From Candidatus Lindowiibacteriota bacterium (GTDB lineage: Bacteria > Lindowbacteria > 2-12-FULL-62-27): a stretch of DNA of 7,761 nt. Position numbers and translations under genes: made by a program. Of the stretch, positions 1-5,334 are shown in pieces; positions within the stretch are counted from its first letter, which is position 1; every line of letters begins with the position of its first letter. The notes under the pieces were generated by a model. The model did no database searches and had not been told where the DNA came from. It worked only from the letters and a program-made list of their open reading frames with translations. The stretch is taken from the NCBI GenBank assembly GCA_023249255.1, contig JAHFCY010000007.1, forward strand, positions 21,323-29,083, in the 5' to 3' direction.

Positions 1-510
1 GAGGCTGATGATGTATCCGCCCAGATTTCCGACAAAATCGAAATAGATCGCCAGGACCGGCCCCATGACGGCGCAGGCAATCACCCGCGGAGCGGTCAGG
101 TAATGAAACGCGTCCGTGCCGAGCGTTTCGAGCGCATCGATCTGCTCGGTGACCCGCATCGTGCCCAGCTCCGACGCGATCCCCGATCCGACCCGGCCCG
201 CCAGAATCAGCGCCGTCAGGACCGGACCCAGCTCCCGGACGATCGAGAGGCCCACGATCCCGCCGACAAAAATGTCTCCGCCGAATTTTTTGATCTGGTA
301 GGCCGTCTGCATCGCCAGAACCATCCCCGTGAAAGCGCCGAACGCGGTGACCAGCGGAAGTGTCTGGACGCCGAGGATGAACATCTGCCGCAGGGCATGC
401 CGGAACCGCAACGGCCTGGAACACGCCGAGCAGACCGCGTGCCCGAAAAATACGCCGAACTCTCCGACGCCGCAAACGGCGTCCCGGATCTGCCGCGATC
501 CTGCGGCCAT
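1..510 (-). CDS. mlaE: MlaE-family ABC transporter permease, 3' end cut by the left window edge
   Basis: Inner-membrane permease of the MlaE/YrbE family, which with an MlaF-type ATPase and an MCE-domain protein moves phospholipids between inner and outer membrane. Only the first 170 residues of a protein usually near 255 are present; the frame is open to base 1. Residues 86-126 carry the family's most conserved stretch, including VRELGPVLTALILAGRVGSG and then ELGTMRVTEQIDALE. Hydrophobic segments lie around residues 45-70, 82-107 and 139-170. I chose ATG at 508-510 because it lies 2 nt after the dnaB stop and gives a typical amphipathic N-terminus; there is no good Shine-Dalgarno, so translation is probably coupled to dnaB. 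An MlaF-type ATPase and MCE gene might follow beyond the left edge. Family identity is very secure; the exact start is less so. Confidence 0.93.
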   Translation of the reverse strand, partial: MAAGSRQIRDAVCGVGEFGVFFGHAVCSACSRPLRFRHALRQMFILGVQTLPLVTAFGAFTGMVLAMQTAYQIKKFGGDIFVGGIVGLSIVRELGPVLTALILAGRVGSGIASELGTMRVTEQIDALETLGTDAFHYLTAPRVIACAVMGPVLAIYFDFVGNLGGYIISL

Positions 511-512
511 TC

Positions 513-1916
513 TCAGGAAATAGTCGGACCCAAGTCCGCCACGCGCGTATCAGGAATGTAATTTTCGAATCGCGTAATGTCGGAGATGTAGACGAGATTC
601 ACCGCGCCGGTCGGACCGTTGCGCTGCTTGCCGACGATCAGCTCCATCGGGTATGTGCCGCTCGGCGGCTTTTTGTCGCCTGTTTCTTCGCGGTGGAGGA
701 ATACGACGATGTCGGCGTCCTGCTCGAGCGACCCGGACTCGCGCAGGTCCGAAAGCTGGGGCCGCATGCCGGCGCGCTCCTCGACTTTCCGCGAAAGCTG
801 GGACAGCGCGATGACCGGCACGCCCATGTCCTTGGCCAGCCGCTTGAGTTCGCGGGAAACTTCGGACACGGCAAGCTGGCGGCTTTCGAACCGGCCGGGC
901 GTGGCAATGAGCTGAAGATAATCGACGATGATGAGATCGATCTTGCGGTTCTTGTCCTGAGACGCCAGCCTGCGGGCCTTGGCCCGCAAATCGAGAATCG
1001 AAAGGTAGGAGCTGTCGTCAATGAAAAATCCGTATTTCTTGTCCAACATCCGGGACGCGTCGTTGGTGAGCCGAAGCCAGTCCTTGTCGTTGAGAAATCC
1101 CCGGCGCAGGCTCTGAAGCGACACGCGGCTTTCGGTCGACAGGACGCGCATCGCAAGGGCCTCCTTCGACATTTCAAGGCTGAAAAACGCGACGCGCTTT
1201 CCGCCGTGAATCGCCACGCGCGACGCAATGTTCAGGGCGAACGCGGTCTTACCGACGCTCGGCCGTGCGGCGAGGATGCAGAGGTCGCCCGGATGAAGAC
1301 CGGTCGTCAGCTCGTCAAACTGCGTGTAGCCCGTCGCCAGGCCCGACACTTTTGTGCGCTGGGCTTTCAGGCGCTCGAGGTTCTTGAAAGCCTCGTTGAC
1401 CACGACGCCGATCTGCGAAAAGGATTTCTGGATCCGAAGGTCGGCAATGCGGAATATTTCATTTTCGGCGCGGTCGAGAACCTCCTCGATCGGCTCCTCG
1501 TCGGCGAAAGCCTGTGCAAGGACTTCGCCGCACCGTTCGATCAGCCGGCGCGAGAGATATTTGTCCTTGACGATTTTGGCGTAGTCCGCAGCCGATGCGG
1601 CGGTCGGCACGGCCTGCGTCAGGCCATGCAGGTACGTCGCGCCGCCGATGCGCTCAAGCTCGCCGCGCTTGTCGAGAAGATCTGCGACGGTGACAACGTC
1701 GACCGCCTGGTCCTGGCCAAAAAGGTCCCGGACGGATTGGAAAATCACATTGTGAGATTGAAAATAAAAAACGTCCTCGCTGGAGAAAATCTCGATGACT
1801 TCGTTCGCGGCCTCCCGGGAAATCAGGACCGCCCCCAGGACCGCCTCTTCGGCGTCCCGGCTGTGCGGCGCCACCCGGCTGCGGGTTTCCGCCTGCTCGG
1901 TCAACAACCCAACCAC
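513..1916 (-). CDS. dnaB: Replicative DNA helicase DnaB
   Basis: Hexameric 5'-3' helicase that unwinds DNA at the fork and binds primase. The 467 residues match family length and there is no intein. The N-terminal domain covers about residues 15-120, starting at PHSRDAEEAVLGAVL. A linker follows, then a RecA-like domain from about 185. Visible motifs are Walker A ARPSVGKT (217-224; V replaces the usual M), catalytic glutamate E248 in FSLE, Walker B IDLIIVDYLQLI (326-337), SQLSR (372-376), DLRESGSLEQDAD (390-402) and GKQRNGP (429-435) with the arginine-finger region. The start shown is GTG. The purine run GAGAGGGGG abuts it, so TTG at codon 4 or 5 has better ribosome-binding spacing. A possible hairpin (1916-1932, CTCCC pairing with GGGGG) would cover this site. 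It lies 19 nt after rplI and 2 nt before mlaE, probably in the rpsF operon. Confidence 0.98.
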   Translation of the reverse strand: MVGLLTEQAETRSRVAPHSRDAEEAVLGAVLISREAANEVIEIFSSEDVFYFQSHNVIFQSVRDLFGQDQAVDVVTVADLLDKRGELERIGGATYLHGLTQAVPTAASAADYAKIVKDKYLSRRLIERCGEVLAQAFADEEPIEEVLDRAENEIFRIADLRIQKSFSQIGVVVNEAFKNLERLKAQRTKVSGLATGYTQFDELTTGLHPGDLCILAARPSVGKTAFALNIASRVAIHGGKRVAFFSLEMSKEALAMRVLSTESRVSLQSLRRGFLNDKDWLRLTNDASRMLDKKYGFFIDDSSYLSILDLRAKARRLASQDKNRKIDLIIVDYLQLIATPGRFESRQLAVSEVSRELKRLAKDMGVPVIALSQLSRKVEERAGMRPQLSDLRESGSLEQDADIVVFLHREETGDKKPPSGTYPMELIVGKQRNGPTGAVNLVYISDITRFENYIPDTRVADLGPTIS

Positions 1917-1935
1917 CCCCTCTCGACGGGAGGAA

Positions 1936-2388
1936 TTACACGGCAGCCTTCACGGCAACCTTTAACTCGGCGGTGATCCCCTTCGCCAGCACGACTTCAA
2001 CCACGTGTTCGCCCACGCGCTTGATCGGCGCACGGATGTGAATCGAATCAGGATTGAGCTTCGGAAACCCGGCGGCAACAAGAGCGTGCGCAATCTCGGA
2101 GGTGGAAACCGCGCCGTAGAGCGTGTTGTCCTCGTCCGCGCGTTTGGTAACCGTCACTTCCACATCCTTCATGCGCGCCGCCAGAGCTCCGGCTTCGGAA
2201 TGTTCCTTCTGAAGCCTCGTGTCACGGCTGCGTTTTTCCTGTTCGATCATCTTGAGGGCATTGCCCTTCGCCGGGACGGCCAGTTTTCTCGGGAGAAGAT
2301 AATTGCGGGCGTAGCCGTCCCTGACCGTGACCACATCGCCTTCCTGCCCAAGATTTGGAACGTATTTCTTCAGAATGACCTTCGGCAT
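1936..2388 (-). CDS. rplI: 50S ribosomal protein L9
   Basis: L9 binds 23S rRNA at the base of the L1 stalk and helps maintain reading frame. The 150 residues match the family's usual length. The N-terminal RNA-binding domain (1-47) has the signature GYARNYLLPRKLAVPA at 25-40. A long charged connecting helix (about 41-75) leads to the C-terminal domain (about 76-150, with LYGAVSTSEIA). The frame is open farther upstream, to about 2544, but that part overlaps rpsR and is not L9-like. ATG at 2386-2388 gives the canonical MPKVILKKYVPNLG start. It begins 4 nt after the rpsR stop without a clear Shine-Dalgarno, so it is probably translationally coupled to rpsR. dnaB follows after 19 nt. Confidence 0.97.
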   Translation of the reverse strand: MPKVILKKYVPNLGQEGDVVTVRDGYARNYLLPRKLAVPAKGNALKMIEQEKRSRDTRLQKEHSEAGALAARMKDVEVTVTKRADEDNTLYGAVSTSEIAHALVAAGFPKLNPDSIHIRAPIKRVGEHVVEVVLAKGITAELKVAVKAAV

Positions 2389-2392
2389 GGCG

Positions 2393-2629
2393 TCACTGAC
2401 CCGGAACGTACGGCAGAAGCGCGACAAAACGCGCGCGTTTGACCGCCCGCGTGACGCCGCGCTGGTGCTTGGAACACGTGCCCGTCGCCCGTCGCGGCAA
2501 AATCCGCCGGTTCTCGCCGACAAATCCCTCGATCGTTTCCACATCCAGAAAATAGGGTTCTTTTTTCGTCATGCAAAACATGCATTTCCGTTTTTTCCGC
2601 TTGTGAATCATGTGTCCCCGCATACTCAT
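2393..2629 (-). CDS. rpsR: 30S ribosomal protein S18, zinc-ligand (C+) form
   Basis: S18 pairs with S6 on the central domain of 16S rRNA. The 78 residues match the family in length and motif: ILPRRATGTCSKHQRGVTRA at 43-62, then KRARFVALLPYV. Four potential metal ligands are kept, C16-x2-C19 and C52-x2-H55, so this is probably the zinc-binding version of S18; many bacteria have lost these residues. ATG at 2627-2629 follows AGAAAGG with about 4 nt spacing. Methionines 3 and 7 are alternative starts, and the last is also preceded by a G-rich run. It sits 34 nt after ssb and 4 nt before rplI. Identification is secure; the start is uncertain by up to six codons. Confidence 0.96.
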   Translation of the reverse strand: MSMRGHMIHKRKKRKCMFCMTKKEPYFLDVETIEGFVGENRRILPRRATGTCSKHQRGVTRAVKRARFVALLPYVPGQ

Positions 2630-2663
2630 TCCGCCTTTCTAAATAATCCGAATCTCCGGCCCG

Positions 2664-3107
2664 TCAGAACGGCACGTCGTCGTCCGGAGGAAGATCCGAC
2701 TCCGCCGGCGCGGCAGGCGCCGATTCATCCGCGGCGTTTCGCGCGCCAACAGGTTCCGCCGTCCGGGCGCCGTCGGCCTTGCGGCCCAGAAACTGCACGC
2801 GCTCGGCCGTGACGTCAAGTTTGTTCCGCGCCTGGCCATCCGGCGTTTCCCACTTGCGAAAATGCAGCCGGCCCTCGACAAACACGGGGCTTCCCTTCGT
2901 CAAATATTGGGCGCAAGCCTCCGCCTGTTTCGAAAACACGCTCACGTCGACAAACGTCACTTCCTCTTTGACCGCTCCGGTCGCATCCTTGAATCGCCTG
3001 TTCACGGCCAATCCCAGCGTCGAAACGGCCGAACCGCCAGGCGTGTATCTAAGCTCCGGCTGGCGCGTGATGTTCCCCATCAGCAACACTTTGTTCAGAC
3101 TTGCCAT
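2664..3107 (-). CDS. ssb: Single-stranded DNA-binding protein
   Basis: SSB coats single-stranded DNA in replication, repair and recombination and recruits partner proteins through its C-terminal tip. The OB fold occupies about residues 1-110, with typical stretches MASLNKVLLMGNITRQPELR (1-20) and YLTKGSPVFVEGRL (68-81). A disordered Ala/Pro/Glu-rich linker (about 111-141) follows, ending in the acidic tip DDDVPF (142-147), the partner-binding motif. Total length, 147, is normal. The start is well supported: ATG is preceded by the strong Shine-Dalgarno GGGGGAGG (3114-3121) at 6 nt spacing. That site and the first 20 codons lie inside the end of rpsF. rpsR follows after 34 nt. Confidence 0.97.
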   Translation of the reverse strand: MASLNKVLLMGNITRQPELRYTPGGSAVSTLGLAVNRRFKDATGAVKEEVTFVDVSVFSKQAEACAQYLTKGSPVFVEGRLHFRKWETPDGQARNKLDVTAERVQFLGRKADGARTAEPVGARNAADESAPAAPAESDLPPDDDVPF

Positions 3108-3465
3108 CGACGACCTCCCCCTCCGCTTTCGCGAGTTCCAGTTTTTTGCGTTTCTTGGATTCCTTTTTCGGTTTAGGCGGGATGAACTTCGTGAGCATGA
3201 ACCGCACTACTTCTTCCTTGAGCCGCAACAGCCGGTCCATCTTCGCCAGTGTGTCGTTGCCGCTCGCAAACCGCACAACCCGGTAATCCCCGCGCGTGCG
3301 GCCCTTGATCTCAAAGGTCAATTTTCTGATGCCAAACGGCGTAACATCGGTGATCGTTCCGCCGCTTTCCGTGATGATGGTCTTGATCTCCGCAACGATT
3401 TTCTCGCGGGCGTCGTCCGGCATCTGGACGTCGAATATCAGGACACACTCGTAGAGCCGATTCAT
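3049..3465 (-). CDS. rpsF: 30S ribosomal protein S6 with a long charged C-terminal tail
   Basis: S6 binds 16S rRNA as a dimer with S18. The folded core is residues 1-93, from MNRLYECVLIFDVQ through RLLRLKEEVVRFMLTK, with the usual conserved stretch GIRKLTFEIKGRTRGDY at 45-61. Residues 94-138 form a tail, first basic (PPKPKKESKKRKK) and then acidic and polar. The last 19 codons overlap the start of ssb in another frame. ATG at 3463-3465 is the only start that keeps the canonical N-terminus. Upstream are GGGGAGG at 11 nt spacing and GAGAAGG almost touching the start, so ribosome loading may use either. It is the first gene of the rpsF-ssb-rpsR-rplI-dnaB-mlaE run, with a promoter and structured leader in front. 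Confidence 0.96.
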   Translation of the reverse strand: MNRLYECVLIFDVQMPDDAREKIVAEIKTIITESGGTITDVTPFGIRKLTFEIKGRTRGDYRVVRFASGNDTLAKMDRLLRLKEEVVRFMLTKFIPPKPKKESKKRKKLELAKAEGEVVDGKSEQSVADGEHHAPAGA

Positions 3466-3487
3466 TCCTTCTCATGCCTCCCCATGG

Positions 3488-3551
3488 GTTTGTTCCGAAA
3501 CACCAGATGGGCTCGAAACAGGGAGCGCTCCGCTTGAGCGGAGCGACAAAC
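3488..3551 (-). promoter_or_regulatory. Structured rpsF leader, candidate ribosomal-protein autoregulatory element
   Basis: On the minus strand, GTTTGT (3546-3551) can pair with ACAAAC (3488-3493), enclosing a perfect hairpin with an 8-bp stem, CGCTCCGC and GCGGAGCG around a TCAA loop (about 3526-3545). The hairpin has no following U-run, so it does not look like an ordinary terminator. Many bacteria have an RNA element in the rpsF leader that binds the S6:S18 complex and represses the operon, and this leader is in the same place. I cannot line it up with that element's conserved CCG-containing bulge, so the assignment is positional inference only. Confidence 0.35.
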
Positions 3552-3561
3552 GAACGGCCGG

Positions 3562-3589
3562 ATTGTAACACCCGAAATGGAAAAAACAA
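3562..3589 (-). promoter_or_regulatory. Candidate sigma70-type promoter for the rpsF operon
   Basis: On the minus strand, TTGTTT (3584-3589) and TACAAT (3562-3567, one mismatch to TATAAT) are separated by 16 nt. The predicted transcript starts near 3555, giving a leader of about 90 nt before rpsF. It is the best promoter-like sequence between the small membrane-protein gene and rpsF. It is inferred from hexamer match and position only. Confidence 0.55.
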
Positions 3590-3622
3590 GAAGCGAGGAT
3601 GGAATTACGGATGAATCCCGGC

Positions 3623-3826
3623 TCAATTATCCCGGATGGCGCGGCGAAGTTGAAATGCCCTGATGCACAGCGTGGAGGATACGCCCAGAGCCACCCAACT
3701 TAACCAGTGCGGAACGACGTGGCCGCCGATGACGGCCTCCCACCCAAACGCAAGGCGCAGTGCGTGCAGAACGGCGATCACCCCCCAAAACAAGCCAACC
3801 ACCAGAAGATAGATGCGTATCGTCAT
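3623..3826 (-). CDS. Small two-helix membrane protein of unknown function
   Basis: A 67-residue protein with two clear hydrophobic helices, about residues 5-26 and 41-60. They are joined by a short conserved-looking loop, GWEAVIGGHVVPHWLSW (28-44). The basic ends (R4, and RRAIR near the C-terminus) would suit both termini facing the cytoplasm. It resembles a class of short hypothetical proteins with the same two-helix, tryptophan-containing layout, but I know no function for them. ATG at 3824-3826 is used; no Shine-Dalgarno lies close by. It begins 13 nt after the dehydrogenase stop and is probably the last gene of that transcript. Compact composition and position argue for a real gene. Confidence 0.72.
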   Translation of the reverse strand: MTIRIYLLVVGLFWGVIAVLHALRLAFGWEAVIGGHVVPHWLSWVALGVSSTLCIRAFQLRRAIRDN

Positions 3827-3831
3827 CGCGC

Positions 3832-3848
3832 GAAGGATATCATCCTTC
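3832..3848 (-). other. Perfect short hairpin across the dehydrogenase stop codon
   Basis: The minus strand reads GAAGGATGATATCCTTC: a 7-bp stem with a 3-nt loop that includes the end of the dehydrogenase gene and its TGA stop. It lies just before the small membrane-protein gene and sequesters the only Shine-Dalgarno-like purine run nearby. No U-run follows, so it is unlikely to be an intrinsic terminator. It may tune translation or mRNA stability, or may be chance. Confidence 0.3.
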
Positions 3849-4874
3849 CGGTAAAAGCAGTATCTTTCCGAAATTCCCGCGCTTTTCCATCCACGTCTGC
3901 GCCTCGGCGGCGCCCGAGAGGGGAAACGTCCGATCGATGACCGGACGAAGGCGGCGTTGTGAAATCAGGGGAATGATCTCTTCGAGTTCACGGCGAGTAC
4001 CCATCATGCTTCCCAGAAGCGTGAGTTGCCGCATGTAAACGAATCGGATGTCGATCGTCGCCTGTCCGCCGGCCGTCGCGCCGCACGTCACGACCCGGCC
4101 GTTTTTCGCCAGCGACGCCAGCGCCTCCGTCAGCATTTCGCCGCCCACATGCTCGAACACCACGTCCACACCCCGCCCTCCCGTCACATCCTTGACCCGA
4201 TCCCTCACGCGCTCCGTCGAATGGATGATCACGTGCTCCGCGCCCATCGCGCGCGCATGCTCAAGTTTTTCCGTGGAACCAACCGTTGCGAACACCCGCG
4301 CGCCCGCCCATCGGCCCATCTGGACCGCCGCCGTGCCGACGCCGCTTCCGGCGCCGACGACCAGAAGCGTCTCGCCTTTCTGGAGTTTGGCTCGCGTGAA
4401 GAGCATGTGCCATGCCGTGAGAAACGTCAGCGGAAACGCGGCCGCCTCCTCGTCGCCGATGTCGTCCGGAAGCGGGATGCAATCCAACGCTCGAGCCACG
4501 CAATACTCGGCGTATCCACCCTGCGTGCCGGCGCCGAAAATTTTGTAGTCGACACACAGATTGTCGTGGCCGCTCTTGCACAGTTCACACGATCCGCACG
4601 ATACGCCCGGTGAGACGATGATACGCCGGCCTTTCGGCGGGCTGGACACGCCCTGCCCGAGCTTCTCGATCCATCCGGATACGTCGCAGCCTGAAATATG
4701 CGGCATTGGAATTTTGTAGGACGGAACGCCGTTTCGGATCCAGATGTCCAGATGGTTGAGCGCGCAGGCCGACACCTTGACCAGAACTTCGCCGGGACCC
4801 GGCGCCGGCGTCTCCACGTCCTCGTAGCGAAGCACTTCCGCCCCGCCATGCTCGTGAAACCGGACGGCTTTCAT
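3840..4874 (-). CDS. Zinc-type medium-chain dehydrogenase/reductase (alcohol dehydrogenase-like)
   Basis: A cytosolic NAD(P)-dependent oxidoreductase of the medium-chain superfamily; the substrate cannot be read from sequence. The 344 residues match family length. The N-terminal catalytic domain starts MKAVRFHEHGGAEVLRYEDV. The structural-zinc loop is intact: C93-x2-C96-x2-C99-x7-C107. The Rossmann fold begins near residue 168, with VVGAGSGVGTAAVQMG and FATVGSTEKL. The usual catalytic-zinc ligands are not all present: N40 stands where a Cys is normal, and GCD (62-64) replaces GHE. The enzyme may therefore work like the zinc-independent quinone oxidoreductases. ATG at 4872-4874 gives the canonical N-terminus but has no Shine-Dalgarno; only 14 nt, ending in six T, separate it from the upstream tRNA-Gly. 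The small membrane-protein gene follows after 13 nt. Confidence 0.93.
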   Translation of the reverse strand: MKAVRFHEHGGAEVLRYEDVETPAPGPGEVLVKVSACALNHLDIWIRNGVPSYKIPMPHISGCDVSGWIEKLGQGVSSPPKGRRIIVSPGVSCGSCELCKSGHDNLCVDYKIFGAGTQGGYAEYCVARALDCIPLPDDIGDEEAAAFPLTFLTAWHMLFTRAKLQKGETLLVVGAGSGVGTAAVQMGRWAGARVFATVGSTEKLEHARAMGAEHVIIHSTERVRDRVKDVTGGRGVDVVFEHVGGEMLTEALASLAKNGRVVTCGATAGGQATIDIRFVYMRQLTLLGSMMGTRRELEEIIPLISQRRLRPVIDRTFPLSGAAEAQTWMEKRGNFGKILLLPEG

Positions 4875-4888
4875 AAAAAATTACATTG

Positions 4889-4959
4889 AGCGGGTGATGG
4901 GAATCGAACCCACGTCACTGGCTTGGGAAGCCAGAGCTCTACCATTGAGCTACACCCGC
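4889..4959 (-). tRNA. tRNA-Gly (anticodon CCC)
   Basis: The minus strand folds as a complete cloverleaf. The acceptor stem is GCGGGTG with CACCCGC, and the D arm is GCTC-AATGGTA-GAGC. The anticodon arm is CTGGC-TTCCCAA-GCCAG with anticodon CCC, which reads GGG. A 4-nt variable loop follows, then the T arm GTGGG-TTCGATT-CCCAT, whose closing pair is G-T. The discriminator base is T (4889), as is usual for bacterial tRNA-Gly. CCA is not encoded. It lies 66 nt downstream of the ferredoxin stop, with no convincing promoter of its own, and 14 nt upstream of the dehydrogenase, so it may be cut from a longer transcript. Confidence 0.96.
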
Positions 4960-4964
4960 ATGGA
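4953..4964. repeat. 12-bp direct repeat, copy 1 (5' end of tRNA-Gly)
   Basis: CACCCGCATGGA on the plus strand covers the first seven bases of the tRNA acceptor stem plus five upstream bases. The identical 12-mer recurs at 5010-5021, exactly 57 bp away. It may be the remnant of a duplicated tRNA 5' end, or chance. Confidence 0.4.
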
Positions 4965-4998
4965 TGCGCTGTCCCGGACGGCGGCAGGGATGTCGCGC

Positions 4999-5025
4999 GT
5001 CGTCCGGGGCACCCGCATGGACGAC
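4999..5025 (-). other. Strong hairpin directly after the ferredoxin stop
   Basis: On the minus strand, GTCGTCC and GGACGAC form a 7-bp stem that starts on the base after the TGA stop; GGG and CCC can extend it inside the loop. No U-run follows. An alternative stem, CCCGGACG with CGTCCGGG farther downstream (to about 4972), shares part of the same sequence, so the two folds exclude each other. Possible roles are 3'-end protection of the ferredoxin mRNA, Rho-type termination, or processing of the tRNA precursor; none can be chosen from sequence. Confidence 0.35.
5010..5021. repeat. 12-bp direct repeat, copy 2 (just after the ferredoxin gene)
   Basis: Second copy of CACCCGCATGGA. It lies in the loop of the hairpin at 4999-5025 and is not followed by any tRNA body, so if it derives from a tRNA copy, the rest has been lost. 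Confidence 0.4.
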
Positions 5026-5328
5026 TCATTTCTGTAACGGGACAATATGTTTTTCAATGATCGACCCCACATCATCCGGCCCAACGCCCTTGTACCACGT
5101 CCCCTGATCGCTCCCGTCCGGATAGACCGCGATGTTCGGACCCATCTCGCACAGCCCGAAACATCCGGACCGCGCGACGCGGATCCGGCCCTTCAGCCCG
5201 TTTTTCTTCACATATCCCTTGAGCGTCTCGACAATCTCCACCGACCCGCGCTTTGCGCAACACGAGCCTTCTTCTCGGAAATTCACGCAGACGCTGATCA
5301 GTTTTTCGTACGGATGATGCTGTTCCAC
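5026..5328 (-). CDS. Thioredoxin-like [2Fe-2S] ferredoxin
   Basis: A small soluble electron carrier with a thioredoxin fold, related to the NuoE C-terminal domain and to Aquifex-type [2Fe-2S] ferredoxins. The 100 residues match the family. The second ligand pair is clear, C56-x3-C60 in SGCFGLCEMGPN, followed by the typical AVYPDG and WYKGVGPDDV stretches. The first pair is C14 plus C23 or C24; the doubled Cys in GSCCAKRG leaves the second ligand ambiguous, and the loop before it is shorter than usual. The start is GTG at 5326-5328, with only a weak AGG upstream. The promoter elements would place transcription initiation at about the start codon. The GT9 gene lies 46 nt upstream; tRNA-Gly is downstream. 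Its redox partner is unknown; the nearby dehydrogenase is only a guess. Confidence 0.9.
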   Translation of the reverse strand: MEQHHPYEKLISVCVNFREEGSCCAKRGSVEIVETLKGYVKKNGLKGRIRVARSGCFGLCEMGPNIAVYPDGSDQGTWYKGVGPDDVGSIIEKHIVPLQK

Positions 5329-5334
5329 GCGGTA

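Noticed and set aside
103-561. 152-codon plus-strand open frame at the left edge
   Set aside because: Antisense to mlaE and the end of dnaB; low-complexity, Arg-rich, with no supporting signal.
693-1976. Long 427-codon open frame on the plus strand
   Set aside because: It lies wholly antisense to dnaB and the end of rplI, has no domain-like sequence, and is explained by GC-rich codon bias in the opposite strand.
2389-2544. N-terminal extension of the L9 reading frame
   Set aside because: The frame is open upstream, but this part overlaps rpsR and is Arg-rich without L9 similarity; the canonical L9 start is at 2388.
2779-3537. 252-codon plus-strand open frame across ssb and rpsF
   Set aside because: Antisense to two universally conserved genes, and it crosses the rpsF leader; a shadow frame.
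3526-3545. GC-rich hairpin in the rpsF leader as an intrinsic terminator of the upstream genes
   Set aside because: No U-run follows it on the minus strand, and it lies after the best promoter candidate, so a leader element is the better reading.
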